DNA of 64,000 bases from Ectopseudomonas composti (GTDB lineage: Bacteria > Pseudomonadota > Gammaproteobacteria > Pseudomonadales > Pseudomonadaceae). The stretch lies in contig NZ_LSSW01000013.1 in the NCBI RefSeq assembly GCF_001567565.1, positions 211,801-275,800 of the forward strand. Reading direction: 5' to 3'. Both the position numbers and the translations under genes were made by a program. The notes under the pieces were generated by a model. It was given only the letters and a program-made list of their open reading frames with translations, was not told the DNA's origin and did no database searches. This document shows positions 1 to 9,629 of the stretch, in pieces. Numbering within the stretch: position 1 is the stretch's first letter; each line of letters starts with the position of its first letter.

Positions 1-777
1 GCGGTAGTGGGCGGTGATGTTCTTCACGTAGGCCACATCCTTGTAGCGGCCCTCGATCTTGAACGAGCGCACGCCGGCCTCGACCAGGGCGCGCAGGTTG
101 GCGCTCTGGTTGTTGTCCTTCATCGACAGCAGGTGTTTCTCGTAGGCGATCACGCCGCCTTTCTCATCCTTGAGGGTGTAGGGCAGACGGCAGGCCTGCG
201 AGCAGTCGCCACGGTTGGCGCTGCGCCCGGTCTGCGCGTGGGAAATGTTGCACTGGCCGGAGAAGGCCACGCACAGCGCACCGTGGATGAAGAACTCGAT
301 GGCCGCATCGGTTTCATCGGCGATGGCGCGGATTTCCTGCAGGTTCAGCTCGCGCGCCAGCACCAGCTGGGAGAAGCCGGCCTGGTCGAGAAACTTGGCG
401 CGGGCCAGGGTGCGAATGTCGGTCTGGGTGCTGGCATGCAGCTCGATGGGCGGAATATCCAGCTCCATTACCCCCATGTCCTGCACGATCAGTGCATCCA
501 CACCTGCGTCGTAGAGCTGATGGATCAGCGCGCGCGCCGGCTCCAGCTCGTCGTCATGCAAGATGGTGTTGATGGTGGTGAACACCCGCGCGTGGTAGCG
601 CCGGGCGAATTCCACCAGCCTGGCGATCTCGCTCACCTCGTTGCAGGCATTGTGCCGCGCGCCGAAGCTCGGGCCGCCGATGTAGATGGCGTCGGCGCCA
701 TGCAGGATGGCCTCGCGGGCGATCTCGACATCGCGGGCAGGGCTGAGCAGTTCCAGGTGGTGTTTGGGCAGGGACAT
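1..777 (-). CDS. rlhA: RlhA-type U32 family protein, partial (23S rRNA 5-hydroxycytidine synthase)
   Basis: The reverse strand reads without a stop from an ATG at 775-777 to the window edge, so the C-terminal part is missing. The visible 259 residues match the N-terminal half of the YdcP/RlhA branch of the peptidase U32 family: the start [17 protein letters not shown], then [30 protein letters not shown], the Fe-S cysteine region [19 protein letters not shown] and [17 protein letters not shown], and [13 protein letters not shown]. RlhA introduces 5-hydroxycytidine at position 2501 of 23S rRNA in E. coli; the related TrhP/YegQ acts on tRNA but is shorter and less similar here. Despite the family name these are not proteases in this branch. 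Several long open frames on the other strand are its shadows. Confidence 0.9.
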   Translation of the reverse strand, partial: MSLPKHHLELLSPARDVEIAREAILHGADAIYIGGPSFGARHNACNEVSEIARLVEFARRYHARVFTTINTILHDDELEPARALIHQLYDAGVDALIVQDMGVMELDIPPIELHASTQTDIRTLARAKFLDQAGFSQLVLARELNLQEIRAIADETDAAIEFFIHGALCVAFSGQCNISHAQTGRSANRGDCSQACRLPYTLKDEKGGVIAYEKHLLSMKDNNQSANLRALVEAGVRSFKIEGRYKDVAYVKNITAHYR

Positions 778-931
778 GGTGGTTTCTTTTATCAGGCTGG
801 GCACGGGCAAGCTGCGCATTGTAGCGGGCCTGGGGGCACGGGGCATCCGTGATATGCCGGACGGCGGCTCGGGCTGTTTGCAGCGCCTCATCTGTGGGAC
901 AGTAGCGCCCTTTTTCAGGGGAGGTGTGGCG

Positions 932-1576
932 ATGGACAACAGAGGGTTGGAGAAGCTCGATCAGTGGCTGCTCAAGTACGGCAACGATGACTCGATCCTG
1001 TCCGCCAGCGAGCTGGATGGCTACTTCGCCGCCATCGTCTCCGCCCCGCGCCAGGTCGCCCCGGCCGTCTGGTACTCGGCGATCTGGGCCGACCAGCCGC
1101 CGCAGTGGCCGAGCGACAAGGATGGCGAGCGCTTCATGAAACTGGCTATCGAACTGATGAGCGAAGCCACCTACATGCTCAGCGAGGAGCCGGACGACTA
1201 CGAGGCGATCTTCCTCGCCGACGGCAACGGCAAGGGCGAGAAGCTGATCGTCTCCGAGTGGTGCGCGGGCTATCTGCGCGGCGCTACGGTTGCTGGTTGG
1301 CTGGACGCAGCGTTGCCCGAGTCGGTGGCAGCAGCTCGTGCGCTGATCACCCTGCACGGTGATGAGAGCGGCAGCGCGACGCTCAAGGCCATGTCCGACG
1401 CCGAGTACGATGCCAGCACGGCACTGCTCGAACCGGCGGCTGTCGAGCTTTACCAATACTGGCAGCAGAACCTGGAGCCGGTGCTGCCGGTACGTCGTGA
1501 CGATGCCAAGGTGGGGCGTAACGACCCGTGCAGTTGCGGCAGTGGCAAGAAGTACAAGCAGTGCTGCATGCGCTGA
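932..1576 (+). CDS. YecA/UPF0149 family protein with C-terminal SEC-C motif
   Basis: A 214-residue protein. I chose the ATG at 932, behind a purine-rich GGGGAGG, over longer upstream frames because family homology begins with [13 protein letters not shown]. The N-terminal two thirds is a helical UPF0149/YecA domain. The C-terminus is a SEC-C zinc-binding motif, [19 protein letters not shown], like the one at the end of SecA that binds zinc and contacts SecB or ribosomes. The function of stand-alone SEC-C proteins is not established; a chaperone or ribosome-associated role is only an inference. The gene is divergent from rlhA and converges on the HDOD gene across a strong hairpin. Confidence 0.85.
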   Translation: MDNRGLEKLDQWLLKYGNDDSILSASELDGYFAAIVSAPRQVAPAVWYSAIWADQPPQWPSDKDGERFMKLAIELMSEATYMLSEEPDDYEAIFLADGNGKGEKLIVSEWCAGYLRGATVAGWLDAALPESVAAARALITLHGDESGSATLKAMSDAEYDASTALLEPAAVELYQYWQQNLEPVLPVRRDDAKVGRNDPCSCGSGKKYKQCCMR

Positions 1577-1593
1577 CAGCATCTTCGCCGGTA

Positions 1594-1628
1594 CCGGCCG
1601 GCTGAGGGTCGCTACCTCAGTCGGCCGG
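1594..1628. terminator. Hairpin between convergent genes
   Basis: Two 14-base arms (13 of 14 paired) around a 7-base loop lie between the SEC-C gene stop at 1576 and the HDOD gene stop at 1660. There is no long T-run on either side, so intrinsic termination is plausible but not certain; it could act for both strands. Confidence 0.5.
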
Positions 1629-1659
1629 CTGCGTCAGTTCAAGCCATTGGGGCCGCTGC

Positions 1660-2481
1660 TCAGCCAAGCAACTCGGCAAACGCCTTGTCCGCCTCCAGCA
1701 CGGCTGGCAAGGCTTCGAACAGCGTGGCCAGGTCGACCTCCTCGAACAATGGGCCTTCCAGGCTCTGCTGCGCCTGTTCGCTGACACCATCGAGTTCGAT
1801 GGTTTCCGCAATGATCACCGACTGCGCCATCAGCCTTGCGTAATGACCGTCGCTGGGCGCCTGGCTTGGGCGCGCCTGGTAGGCGATGGCATGCTGGATC
1901 AGCGCTGGCAGTTGCCAGCGGCGTGCCAGTTCGGCGCCCACTTCCGGGTAGCCGAAACCCAGTTGCAGGGTTTCCTCGGCGGCCTGTGCCGCGGCCTCGC
2001 GCTTCGGATGGCGGTTCATGCGCCGGGCAAAATCCGGTGCGCCAGTCTGGATCAGCAGCTCGCCGATGTTATGCATCATGCCGCAGGTGAAGGCGGCGTC
2101 CGTGTCCAGCTTCAGTTGCTTGGCCAGGCTGCGGGCGATGCTGGCCACCCGGAAGCTGTGAATCCAGAAGCCCTTGAGGTCGAAGCCGGTATCGACCTTG
2201 AACGCGCCCGTCATCGCCGAAGCCAGCACCAGCGTGCGCAGGGTGTTGAATCCCAGGCGCATGGCCGCGTCCTCGACGCTCACGGCTTCACGCGCGCCGC
2301 GAAAACGGGGCGAGTTGGCCAGGCGCAGTACCTTGGCGGCGATAACCGGGTCGCGCTCGATGTTGCGCGCCACGCTTTCCAGGCTGGAGGAGGGGTTGTC
2401 GAACTGCTGGATCAGCTCCTGCGCGACCTTCGGAATGCTCGGCAGTGTGTGAATCTGGGCAAAGAGACTGTCAATATCCAT
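1660..2481 (-). CDS. HDOD domain signalling protein
   Basis: A 273-residue protein whose residues about 10-210 form an HDOD domain: LPSIPKVAQELIQQFDN, DPVIAAKVLRLANSPRF, then the conserved core MMHNIGELLI and GYPEVGAELARRWQLP. HDOD domains resemble HD phosphohydrolases but lack the full set of metal ligands and usually act as signalling or scaffolding modules; several Pseudomonas members affect motility and biofilm. There is no attached GGDEF, EAL or receiver domain, so this is a single-domain member. It is transcribed alone, with its start 188 bases from the ecotin stop. No specific partner can be inferred. Confidence 0.85.
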   Translation of the reverse strand: MDIDSLFAQIHTLPSIPKVAQELIQQFDNPSSSLESVARNIERDPVIAAKVLRLANSPRFRGAREAVSVEDAAMRLGFNTLRTLVLASAMTGAFKVDTGFDLKGFWIHSFRVASIARSLAKQLKLDTDAAFTCGMMHNIGELLIQTGAPDFARRMNRHPKREAAAQAAEETLQLGFGYPEVGAELARRWQLPALIQHAIAYQARPSQAPSDGHYARLMAQSVIIAETIELDGVSEQAQQSLEGPLFEEVDLATLFEALPAVLEADKAFAELLG

Positions 2482-2668
2482 GTTGGCTCCGATAGCTACG
2501 GGCGCGGCGCTCGCGCTCGGTGAGAAAGTGCTCTTTGAGCATAGCCGCGCCTGCGGTCGCAGCCAGTCTCGCAGCCGCTTGTTAGAGCCTTTTTCGTCGT
2601 GCTACCGGCTTAGAACAGGCACGCCAGAGCACCAGCCGGGAAGAGGGCTGGTGCTTGTAGCTATAGCC

Positions 2669-3145
2669 TTACTGGCGTGGCGCCGCGCTGATCTCTGCAG
2701 CGGCGGACCACACCCGGTAGCGCACCTCGATATCCTTCGGTGCGTAGATCACCAGCGGCAACTTGCTGTTGTAGCGCACCAGTTGCGGCTCACCGCCGAC
2801 GCGCACGAACGCCGGTTTGCGGCTGCCATCCGGGCAGGCCATCAGGGTGCTCATGGCCGGGCCGACCTGGCTCAGTTCGTAGTAGTTATAGCCCCAGCCT
2901 TCCACGGTTTTTTCCTGCCACTGGCCGCCCAGGCGTTGCTGATTGCAGTCCACTTCCAGGGTCTTGCCGGCAATGATCTCCACCTTGTGCTCGGCTTCGT
3001 TGGCCTGTGCCGGCAGCTCGATCACGTGGCGGCTGTAGCCGTCGGCAGCGGCAGGGTAGGGCTTGAGCGCCTCGGGCGTGGCAGCGCAGGCGGCCAGTGG
3101 CAGGGCGCCGACGAGGGAGAGCAGCGGTAGTTTGAGTCGGTTCAT
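2669..3145 (-). CDS. eco: Ecotin, periplasmic serine protease inhibitor
   Basis: A 158-residue protein. I chose the start at 3145 because it gives a Sec signal peptide ([20 protein letters not shown], cleavage near AACAATP); the longer frame upstream has no homology. The mature part carries ecotin hallmarks: [58 protein letters not shown] and VRYRVW. The two Cys residues correspond to the conserved disulfide. Ecotin dimers inhibit chymotrypsin-fold proteases such as neutrophil elastase and trypsin. The reactive-site segment reads STLMAC, so the P1 residue is Leu where E. coli ecotin has Met. The signal peptide also has a Cys at its end (LAAC), so lipidation is an alternative to simple secretion. 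Confidence 0.92.
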   Translation of the reverse strand: MNRLKLPLLSLVGALPLAACAATPEALKPYPAAADGYSRHVIELPAQANEAEHKVEIIAGKTLEVDCNQQRLGGQWQEKTVEGWGYNYYELSQVGPAMSTLMACPDGSRKPAFVRVGGEPQLVRYNSKLPLVIYAPKDIEVRYRVWSAAAEISAAPRQ

Positions 3146-3259
3146 GAGGGTTCCTTGCTGAAAGACCTTGTGGGTCGTCCGTTGTTGGGAAGCCGCCGGA
3201 TCGGCAGCGCAGCACAGACCTTTGTGGATAGGCCAAGTTCCTGTGCCTTTCAAGCCGTC

Positions 3260-4249
3260 TCAACGCGCCTCGGCCGAGGGGGCCAACTCGGCGGGCAGGG
3301 CGTGCTGAAGATAGTCCGCGAACAGACGTACCTTGGGCGTCAGCTCGTAGCGATTGCGCACGCAGAGGTAGTAATCCAGCGGAGCGCTGGTCGCACGACT
3401 GCTTGCGGGGGTGGCTGATGAGAACAACTCGACCAGTTCGCCGCGGGCCAGGTACGGGTCGGCGACGAAGGACGCCAGGCGGGTGATGCCGCCGCCTGAC
3501 GCAGCGCACTGTGCCAAGGCATCGATATCGTTGCTGCTCATGGCCACTCTGACCTGGGCATCGAAATGCTCGTCATCGCGAACGAAGCCCCAGCGCAGAA
3601 AGCGGCCATCGGTCGCGAAACGGAACAGCAGGCAATCATGATCGCGCAATTGCTCGGGCTCGCTGGGGCGACCGGCGCGCTGCAGGTAGGCCGGGGCAGC
3701 ACAGAAGCGAGTTTGCGCGGTGGCGATACGCCGGGCAACCAGGCCGCTGCGCAACTGCTGCTCGATGTAGATGCTGACGTCGACACCTTCCTGAATGTGG
3801 TCGACGGAGCTGTCGGTGGTCAGCAGCTCGCAGCGTATACGCGGGTAGCGCGCCATGAAACCGGGGATCAGTGGTGCCAGCACGTGGCGGCCGAAGGCCG
3901 CGCTGGCGGCGATGCGCAACTGGCCGCGCGGTTCATCCTGCAGGTCGGCGACGTCGGCGCGGGCCAGTTCCAGTTCCTGAAGCACCGCTTGCACGCGCTC
4001 GAAGTACAGCGCGCCAGCGTCGGTAAGCGCTAGGCTGCGGGTGGTGCGGGTGAGCAGGCGGGTACCCAGATTTTGTTCCAGGCGGGCGATGTTCTGGCTC
4101 GCCGCAGCGGCGCTGATACCCAGCAGGCGCGCTCCGGCGGCAATGCTGCCGCTTTCCACCGCTTTGACGAAGCTCTCAAGGCCGCGAAGGGTGTCCGTGC
4201 TTTTGCTTTGCAATGCTGGCCTCGGTCGTAAGTTGAGCTTGATACTCAA
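3260..4249 (-). CDS. LysR family transcriptional regulator
   Basis: A 329-residue LysR-type regulator. The winged helix-turn-helix occupies about residues 20-80 (SFVKAVESGSIAAGARLLGI, then SAAAASQNIARLEQNLGTRL) and is followed by the usual substrate-binding domain with RGQLRIAASAAFGRHVLAP. It has about 18 residues ahead of the typical LysR start, so a slightly later start is possible. It is divergent from the small DUF2798 gene, with 78 bases between the start codons, so that gene is its most likely target. The effector is unknown. Confidence 0.85.
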   Translation of the reverse strand: MSIKLNLRPRPALQSKSTDTLRGLESFVKAVESGSIAAGARLLGISAAAASQNIARLEQNLGTRLLTRTTRSLALTDAGALYFERVQAVLQELELARADVADLQDEPRGQLRIAASAAFGRHVLAPLIPGFMARYPRIRCELLTTDSSVDHIQEGVDVSIYIEQQLRSGLVARRIATAQTRFCAAPAYLQRAGRPSEPEQLRDHDCLLFRFATDGRFLRWGFVRDDEHFDAQVRVAMSSNDIDALAQCAASGGGITRLASFVADPYLARGELVELFSSATPASSRATSAPLDYYLCVRNRYELTPKVRLFADYLQHALPAELAPSAEAR

Positions 4250-4327
4250 CTTACCTTCCGGCCTCTACCGGAGCAATCGTCCTGGTCGCTAAAGTGCTGG
4301 CACATTCAATGATCAGGAAATCAGAAC

Positions 4328-4597
4328 ATGTCCGATCTCGACTCAACGCCGCTGCCTGCGCGTAGCTGGAAGCTGCCTGCCCGAGCCATGCCGGTGGCTT
4401 TCGCTTTCTTCATGTCGGGGATCATGGCGATGCTCATGTCGCTGGTGATCACCGCTGCAAACCGAGGGTTCAGTGACGGTTATCTGCAAGCGGTACTGAG
4501 TGCCTACAGCCTGGCCATGCCGGTGGCTTTCTGCTGCGTGATGCTGGTGCGACCGGTCGTGATCAAGCTGGTGAGTCTGACCGTGCACGCTCCGTGA
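4328..4597 (+). CDS. DUF2798 small membrane protein
   Basis: An 89-residue protein with two predicted membrane helices (about residues 20-45 and 57-82). The pattern LPARAMPVAFAFFMSGIMA, then a second hydrophobic segment with PVAFCCVMLVRPVVIKLV, matches DUF2798 proteins, which are often found beside LysR regulators. The function is unknown. It is divergent from the LysR gene and is probably controlled from the shared 78-base intergenic region. Confidence 0.75.
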   Translation: MSDLDSTPLPARSWKLPARAMPVAFAFFMSGIMAMLMSLVITAANRGFSDGYLQAVLSAYSLAMPVAFCCVMLVRPVVIKLVSLTVHAP

Positions 4598-4708
4598 AAA
4601 ACTGCGCAGTCTTTCACGGGCGAGGGAGGGCGGCCTGCTTTTGCGCTAATCAAGCACGCTCAGGCCAGTCGGCGGGGGCCGTGCGTGACACCCACCGATG
4701 CAAGGGGA

Positions 4709-5056
4709 TCAGGCGAAGACGAAGTACTTGCGAACGGTCTCGACCACTTCCCAGGTGCCTTTCATGCCAGGTTCGACCACGAAGATGTCACCGGCTTTCA
4801 GGTGAATTGGCTCCATGCCGTCCGGGGTGATGATGCAATAGCCTTCCTGGAAGTGGCAGTACTCCCACTTCACGTACTCCACGCGCCACTTGCCGGGCGT
4901 GCAGATCCAGGTACCCATGATCTTGCTGCCATCATCGGAGTTGTAAGCGTTGAGGTTGACGGTATGCGGGTCACCTTCGATGCGCTCCCATTTGCAGGCA
5001 TCGACGACGGGCATCGGCTGGGTGTCGCGCAGAACGGTGATCGGTTTGTTGGCCAT
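4709..5056 (-). CDS. Cupin domain protein
   Basis: A 115-residue single-domain cupin. The ATG at 5056 is preferred because GGGAG precedes it by six bases and [13 protein letters not shown] matches the family start; an upstream in-frame start at 5107 lacks support. The cupin core is visible as [14 protein letters not shown], then [19 protein letters not shown], then [20 protein letters not shown]. This resembles the (S)-ureidoglycine aminohydrolase-like or EutQ-like cupin_3 proteins of unknown substrate common in Pseudomonas. It is monocistronic, and convergent with the DUF2798 gene across about 110 bases. Confidence 0.8.
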   Translation of the reverse strand: MANKPITVLRDTQPMPVVDACKWERIEGDPHTVNLNAYNSDDGSKIMGTWICTPGKWRVEYVKWEYCHFQEGYCIITPDGMEPIHLKAGDIFVVEPGMKGTWEVVETVRKYFVFA

Positions 5057-5246
5057 GTCTGGCTCCCGGTGCAAAAAAAGGGCCTTCACCATAGGCGCCG
5101 GAGGCATGGAGAGATTGTCTGGAGTCGACCTCTGGCTAGTCGTTTGCGCTGTCGCCTGCTACATTTTTACGCCCAAAGGACGAGAGAAGCGGAGCGACTT
5201 TGCCTCTACTCTTGAGACGGAGAACCGTTCGAGAAGAGAGGCGCTT

Positions 5247-7274
5247 ATGGGTTTTTTCCGTCGTGAACGCTTCACTCAATCGCTGCAGGGGGCAACCGCG
5301 CAGATCAGTTGTCGCGGCGGCGAGCTTGCCGCTGAGCTGGCGGCGGTGCGCATGCGGCCGAGCTTCATCACTGGCTACGTTTCACCGCACCTGGATCTCG
5401 AACGCATCGCCCGGCAGATTCACGAGCGCTTTCCCGGTGTCACGCTGAGCTTGAGCAGCAGCGCTGGCGAACTGTGTGGCAGCGAAGGGCGGCTCTACTG
5501 TGACGCCACTGGGCAGTGGGATCGCCTGGTGCTGGCGCTGTTCGACAGCCGTGTTTTGCTCAGTGCGGAGCTGGTCAGCGTGCCGCTGGAGAGCCAGGAC
5601 ATTCGGGCTGGTGGCGCGCGCATGTCGCTGCGTGAGCGCATCGCCAAGCTGACTCGATCGCTGCAGGCGTTGCAGGTAAAGACGCCTATCGATGCCCGCG
5701 ACACCCTGGCTTATGTGTTGTTCGACGGTTTGTCGGCCTCCGAGTCGTTCTTCATGGAAGCGCTCTATGAGTCAGGGCGTTTTCCCTGCCTGTTCGTCGG
5801 TGGCTCGGCCGGTGGCAAGGGCGACTTTCGCCAGACCTTCCTGCATGACGGCCAGCGCCGCTACGAGAACCATGCCCTGGTGGTGTTTCTCAAGAGCGCA
5901 CCCGGCGTTCGCTTTGGCGTGTTCAAAAGCCAGAACTTCGAGCCGACTTCGATCAGCCTCAGTGTGCTCACCGCCTCGCTCGAGGAGCGCAGCATCCGTC
6001 AGGTGATCGACGCGCGCGGCAATATTCTGAGTATGGTCGCCGCCTTGTGCGCCGAATTGCAGTGCCAGCCGCAGGAGCTGGAGGGCAAGCTAGCCAGTTA
6101 CTCGTTCGCCATTCGCGTCGGCAGCGAGCTGTTCGTGCGTTCCATCGCGCGCATCGACCTGCAGCAGGAGATCGTCCACCTGTTCTGTGACGTGGCGCCG
6201 GGCGAGGAACTGGTATTGGTCAGGCGCACGCCATTGGTCGAGGGCACTCGGCGTGATTTCGAACGCTTTCTGCAGGGCAAGGGGGGAACGCCCCTGCTCG
6301 GCCTACTCAACGACTGCATCCTGCGCCGGCTCAACAACGCGGCGGAGCTGGGGAAGATGGGGGCGGTGTTCGGCCGGGTGCCGGTCATCGGCTTTTCCAC
6401 CTTCGGCGAGATTCTCGGCCTCAACCTCAACCAGACACTGACCGCGATCTTCTTCTTCCAGGTCCCGCCGGGCGCGGCGTTCAGTGACGATTACATCGAC
6501 CGCTTTCCCATCCACTACGGCGAATTCAAGGCCTTCTTCCTGCGTCGGCAAATCAAGAAGCTCGCCGGGCTCAGCCAGGTGGTGGTCAGTCAGATCAACG
6601 CCTTCAAACGGCATGACTACGACAGCTGCATCGACAGCCACGGCCTCGACGAGCACATTCGTCCGGTTTTCGAGGGGCTGGCCGATCTTGGTCAGGTGTT
6701 GCGTGCGGCCGAGGCGCGGCAGCGCGAGATTGGCGAGCAGTTACACTTGCATGCCCATGAATTGCACCAGAGCATGGATGCGCTGGGCGATAACATCACT
6801 CGCCAGGGCGATGTCACCGAGCAGGCCGAGGCGGTGGTACGCAGCCTGGGCGAGCAGGGCACATCGGTGGTACGCAGTGCCGACGAGCTGGCGCGATCCA
6901 GTCTACGCATCCAGTCCATCGTTCAGGTGATCCAGCAGATTGCCGGGCAGACCAACCTGCTGGCGCTCAATGCCGCCATCGAGGCGGCGCGTGCCGGGGA
7001 AATGGGTCGTGGCTTCGCGGTGGTGGCCGACGAGGTGCGCAACCTGGCGCAGATCACTCACAAGAACGCCGCCGAGATCGGTACCGACGTCGATCAACTG
7101 TCCCAGGCCATCAGCGTGGTGTCCGGACATATCCAGCAGCAGGTCAGCGAGGTCTCCACGCTGGGGGGGATGATCGATTCGTTGCGTGATTCCGCCGAAC
7201 TGACCGAGCAGACCTCGCAGCGCACCCGCGAGCTGGCCGACACTCTGACCGGGCTGACGGGTAACGTCGGCTGA
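5247..7274 (+). CDS. Cytoplasmic chemoreceptor with FIST sensory domain
   Basis: A 675-residue protein from the ATG at 5247; the longer frame upstream overlaps the divergent cupin gene. The N-terminal 400 residues are FIST and FIST_C domains ([63 protein letters not shown]), a proposed small-ligand sensor. The C-terminal third is a methyl-accepting signalling domain with the hairpin tip [19 protein letters not shown] and [16 protein letters not shown] near residues 568-602. There are no membrane segments, so it should be a soluble receptor. It converges head-on with a second soluble receptor gene, with 36 bases between the stops. The ligand is unknown; FIST domains have been suggested to bind amino acids or similar small molecules. 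Confidence 0.9.
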   Translation: MGFFRRERFTQSLQGATAQISCRGGELAAELAAVRMRPSFITGYVSPHLDLERIARQIHERFPGVTLSLSSSAGELCGSEGRLYCDATGQWDRLVLALFDSRVLLSAELVSVPLESQDIRAGGARMSLRERIAKLTRSLQALQVKTPIDARDTLAYVLFDGLSASESFFMEALYESGRFPCLFVGGSAGGKGDFRQTFLHDGQRRYENHALVVFLKSAPGVRFGVFKSQNFEPTSISLSVLTASLEERSIRQVIDARGNILSMVAALCAELQCQPQELEGKLASYSFAIRVGSELFVRSIARIDLQQEIVHLFCDVAPGEELVLVRRTPLVEGTRRDFERFLQGKGGTPLLGLLNDCILRRLNNAAELGKMGAVFGRVPVIGFSTFGEILGLNLNQTLTAIFFFQVPPGAAFSDDYIDRFPIHYGEFKAFFLRRQIKKLAGLSQVVVSQINAFKRHDYDSCIDSHGLDEHIRPVFEGLADLGQVLRAAEARQREIGEQLHLHAHELHQSMDALGDNITRQGDVTEQAEAVVRSLGEQGTSVVRSADELARSSLRIQSIVQVIQQIAGQTNLLALNAAIEAARAGEMGRGFAVVADEVRNLAQITHKNAAEIGTDVDQLSQAISVVSGHIQQQVSEVSTLGGMIDSLRDSAELTEQTSQRTRELADTLTGLTGNVG

Positions 7275-7280
7275 CTGCGT

Positions 7281-7302
7281 GCGGCGGCGCATGTGCCGCC
7301 GC
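7281..7302. terminator. Hairpin between convergent chemoreceptor genes
   Basis: A perfect 8-base stem (GCGGCGGC / GCCGCCGC) with a 6-base loop fills the 36-base gap between the two receptor stop codons. It is a probable bidirectional termination structure, though without a T-run. Confidence 0.45.
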
Positions 7303-7310
7303 AGCGCTGC

Positions 7311-8651
7311 TCACAGTTTGGTGGCGAAGCTCTCCACCGCTGCGACCACACGCCGCGCGCCGTCCTGGATCTCTTCGATTACCTGGCCGGCCTGGCCCGA
7401 CAGCTCGAGGCCCAGCTCGGCCTGGGTCTTGCCGCGATCGATGATCTGCACGGCGCGTTCGGCCAGTTGCTGGTTCTGACCGACGACCGAGGTGATTTCC
7501 TCGGTGGCCGCGCTGGTACGCGAAGCCAGTTGACGGACCTCGTCGGCCACCACTGCGAAGCCACGGCCCTGATCGCCCGCTCGCGCCGCCTCGATGGCGG
7601 CATTGAGGGCCAGCAGGTTGGTCTGGTCGGCGATGCTGCTGATGTTCTTGACGATCGAGCCGATCAGCTGCGACTGCTTGTCCAGCGCTTCGATGCCTTG
7701 CGCGGCTTCCTGCATGCGTGAGGCCAGCTCGGTCATGGCGTCGAGCATCTGCTGCACCACCGAGGCGCCATTGCGCGCGCTTTCGTCAGTGCCCTTGGAG
7801 GTCTCGAAGGCGATGCCGGCGGCCTGGGCCACGGCCTCTTCGCGCTGCACCTGGTCGGTGATCACCGTGGCGAACTTGACCACTTTGTACAGCCTGTCAT
7901 GGGCGTCGGTAATCGGGTTGTAGGACGCCTCCAGCCACACGTCGCGGCCGTGGCTATCGATACGACGAAAGCGGTTGACGACGAACTCGCCACGGCGCAG
8001 TTGCTCCCAGAACCGCTGGTATTCGGGGGCGTTGTACTCGCTCGGGTCGCAGAAGATGCGGTGATGCTTGCCCTGGATCTGCGCCAGGCTGTAGCCCATG
8101 GCATCGAGAAAGCGCTGATTGGCGGTCAGTACCTCGCCATTCAGATTGAACTCGATAACCGCAGTGGAGCGCTGCAGGGCCTTGATCAGGTTTTCATGTT
8201 CGCGCGACGTTTCGATGGTGCGGGTCAGGTCGCTGGCATGGATCGAGAAGAGGCGAATGCGCCCGCTGCTGTCGCGCACCGGCTGCAGGATCGAGCGCAG
8301 CCAGGCCTCTTCGCCATTGCCGCGCAGCAGGCGGATTACCCCGGAGAGGTGCTCGCCACGTTCCAGGGCCTGGCGCACACGGTGATGGAAGTCGAGATTG
8401 TGCACATGTTCGGGTATCAGCTGCAGCACGTGCTGGCCTTGCAGGCGATCTGCCGTATAGCCCATCTCCTTGAGGAAATTGTCGTTGGCGCGCTCGATGC
8501 GACCTTGCGGGTCAAGCATCAGCACCAGCATTTCCTCTTCCAGGCTGGTGCAAACCTGCGTCACGGAAGAAAAATCATCACGCAATGCCTGCAACTCTTG
8601 CTTCAGTCGTCCATTGAACATGAGGGCCATCTCGCTGAAAGTTGACGCCAT
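7311..8651 (-). CDS. Soluble PAS-PAS chemoreceptor (McpS/BdlA-like)
   Basis: A 446-residue protein with two tandem PAS domains (about residues 35-150 and 160-270; the second contains [20 protein letters not shown] and [15 protein letters not shown]) and a C-terminal methyl-accepting signalling domain whose tip [35 protein letters not shown] lies near residues 341-377. No membrane helix is present. The arrangement matches the soluble double-PAS receptors of P. aeruginosa such as McpS (PA1930) and BdlA, which link redox or energy state to taxis and biofilm dispersal. I cannot tell from sequence which ortholog this is. It faces the FIST receptor gene. Confidence 0.88.
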   Translation of the reverse strand: MASTFSEMALMFNGRLKQELQALRDDFSSVTQVCTSLEEEMLVLMLDPQGRIERANDNFLKEMGYTADRLQGQHVLQLIPEHVHNLDFHHRVRQALERGEHLSGVIRLLRGNGEEAWLRSILQPVRDSSGRIRLFSIHASDLTRTIETSREHENLIKALQRSTAVIEFNLNGEVLTANQRFLDAMGYSLAQIQGKHHRIFCDPSEYNAPEYQRFWEQLRRGEFVVNRFRRIDSHGRDVWLEASYNPITDAHDRLYKVVKFATVITDQVQREEAVAQAAGIAFETSKGTDESARNGASVVQQMLDAMTELASRMQEAAQGIEALDKQSQLIGSIVKNISSIADQTNLLALNAAIEAARAGDQGRGFAVVADEVRQLASRTSAATEEITSVVGQNQQLAERAVQIIDRGKTQAELGLELSGQAGQVIEEIQDGARRVVAAVESFATKL

Positions 8652-8800
8652 TGTTTCGGCTGCAAGTGTCAGGAGTTTAGTCGGGGCATAGCATGCGTAC
8701 AGGCCCGTGCAGAAACCAGCAGGGCTGCGCTGCTTTCTCTATCGGCGCGCAGCTGCGCTTGGGCTATGATGCGCGCCCCTCGACACCCTGGCGGGTCATC

Positions 8801-9544
8801 ATGTCCGGCAACGCCCTCTATACCGACCTGTCGGGCTACTACGATCTGATGTGCGCGGACATCGACTACGCCGCGCAGAGTCACTGCGTGCATCGTCTGC
8901 AGCAATTGTTCGGTAACGGCGGCAAACGCCACCTCGATCTGGCCTGTGGCACCGGCCCGCATGTGCGCCATTTCCTCGATGCTGGCTATGCCAGTCGTGG
9001 CCTGGACATCAACCAGCCGATGCTCGACCGCGCCGCCCTGCGTTGCCCCGAGGCGCGCTTTTCGCGGCAGGACATGTGCGGCTTTGAGGTCGACGAGCCG
9101 CTGGACCTGATCACCTGCTTTCTCTACTCAATCCACTACAGCGCCAGCATCGAACGTCTGAAGGCGTGCATCACCAGCGTGCATGACGCCCTGGCGCCGG
9201 GCGGGGTGTTCTGCTTCAACGCCGTGGACAAGCAGCGCATCGACAACACCTCGTTCGTTTCTCACAGTGCGCGGCATGCCGAGGGTCAGTTGCGCTTCAG
9301 CTCCGGCTGGTACTACCGCGGTGAGGGTGAACAACAGGCGCTGCGTTTGCGCATCGAGCGTACTCAGGGCGAGCAGACCGAGGTCTGGCACGACGAGCAC
9401 CCGATGGTGGCGGTGAGCTTCGCCGAACTGCAGGCCCTGCTGGCACCGTACTTCGAGGTGCAGGTGCTGGAGCACGACTATCAGCGCCTGAGTCAGTGGG
9501 ATACCACGTCCGGCAATGCGCTGTTCGCCTGCAGCAAGCGCTGA
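8801..9544 (+). CDS. Class I SAM-dependent methyltransferase
   Basis: A 247-residue protein. I placed the start at 8801 because the family fold begins with MSGNALYTDLSGYYDLMCAD. Motif I of the Rossmann fold is HLDLACGTGPHVRHF, followed by GLDINQPMLDRA (the acidic residue that binds the SAM ribose) and RFSRQDMCGFEVDEPLDLI. The substrate is unknown. The gene is divergent from the PAS receptor (149 bases between starts) and is followed after 85 bases by the hydroxylase gene in the same direction. Confidence 0.85.
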   Translation: MSGNALYTDLSGYYDLMCADIDYAAQSHCVHRLQQLFGNGGKRHLDLACGTGPHVRHFLDAGYASRGLDINQPMLDRAALRCPEARFSRQDMCGFEVDEPLDLITCFLYSIHYSASIERLKACITSVHDALAPGGVFCFNAVDKQRIDNTSFVSHSARHAEGQLRFSSGWYYRGEGEQQALRLRIERTQGEQTEVWHDEHPMVAVSFAELQALLAPYFEVQVLEHDYQRLSQWDTTSGNALFACSKR

Positions 9545-9629
9545 ACCGCAGACTGGATAACTATTCTCATTTGCTAAAGCATCAATCCTGCTTATCATTG
9601 CGCCACTTTTGCCGGGGGAGGCTGGAGTG

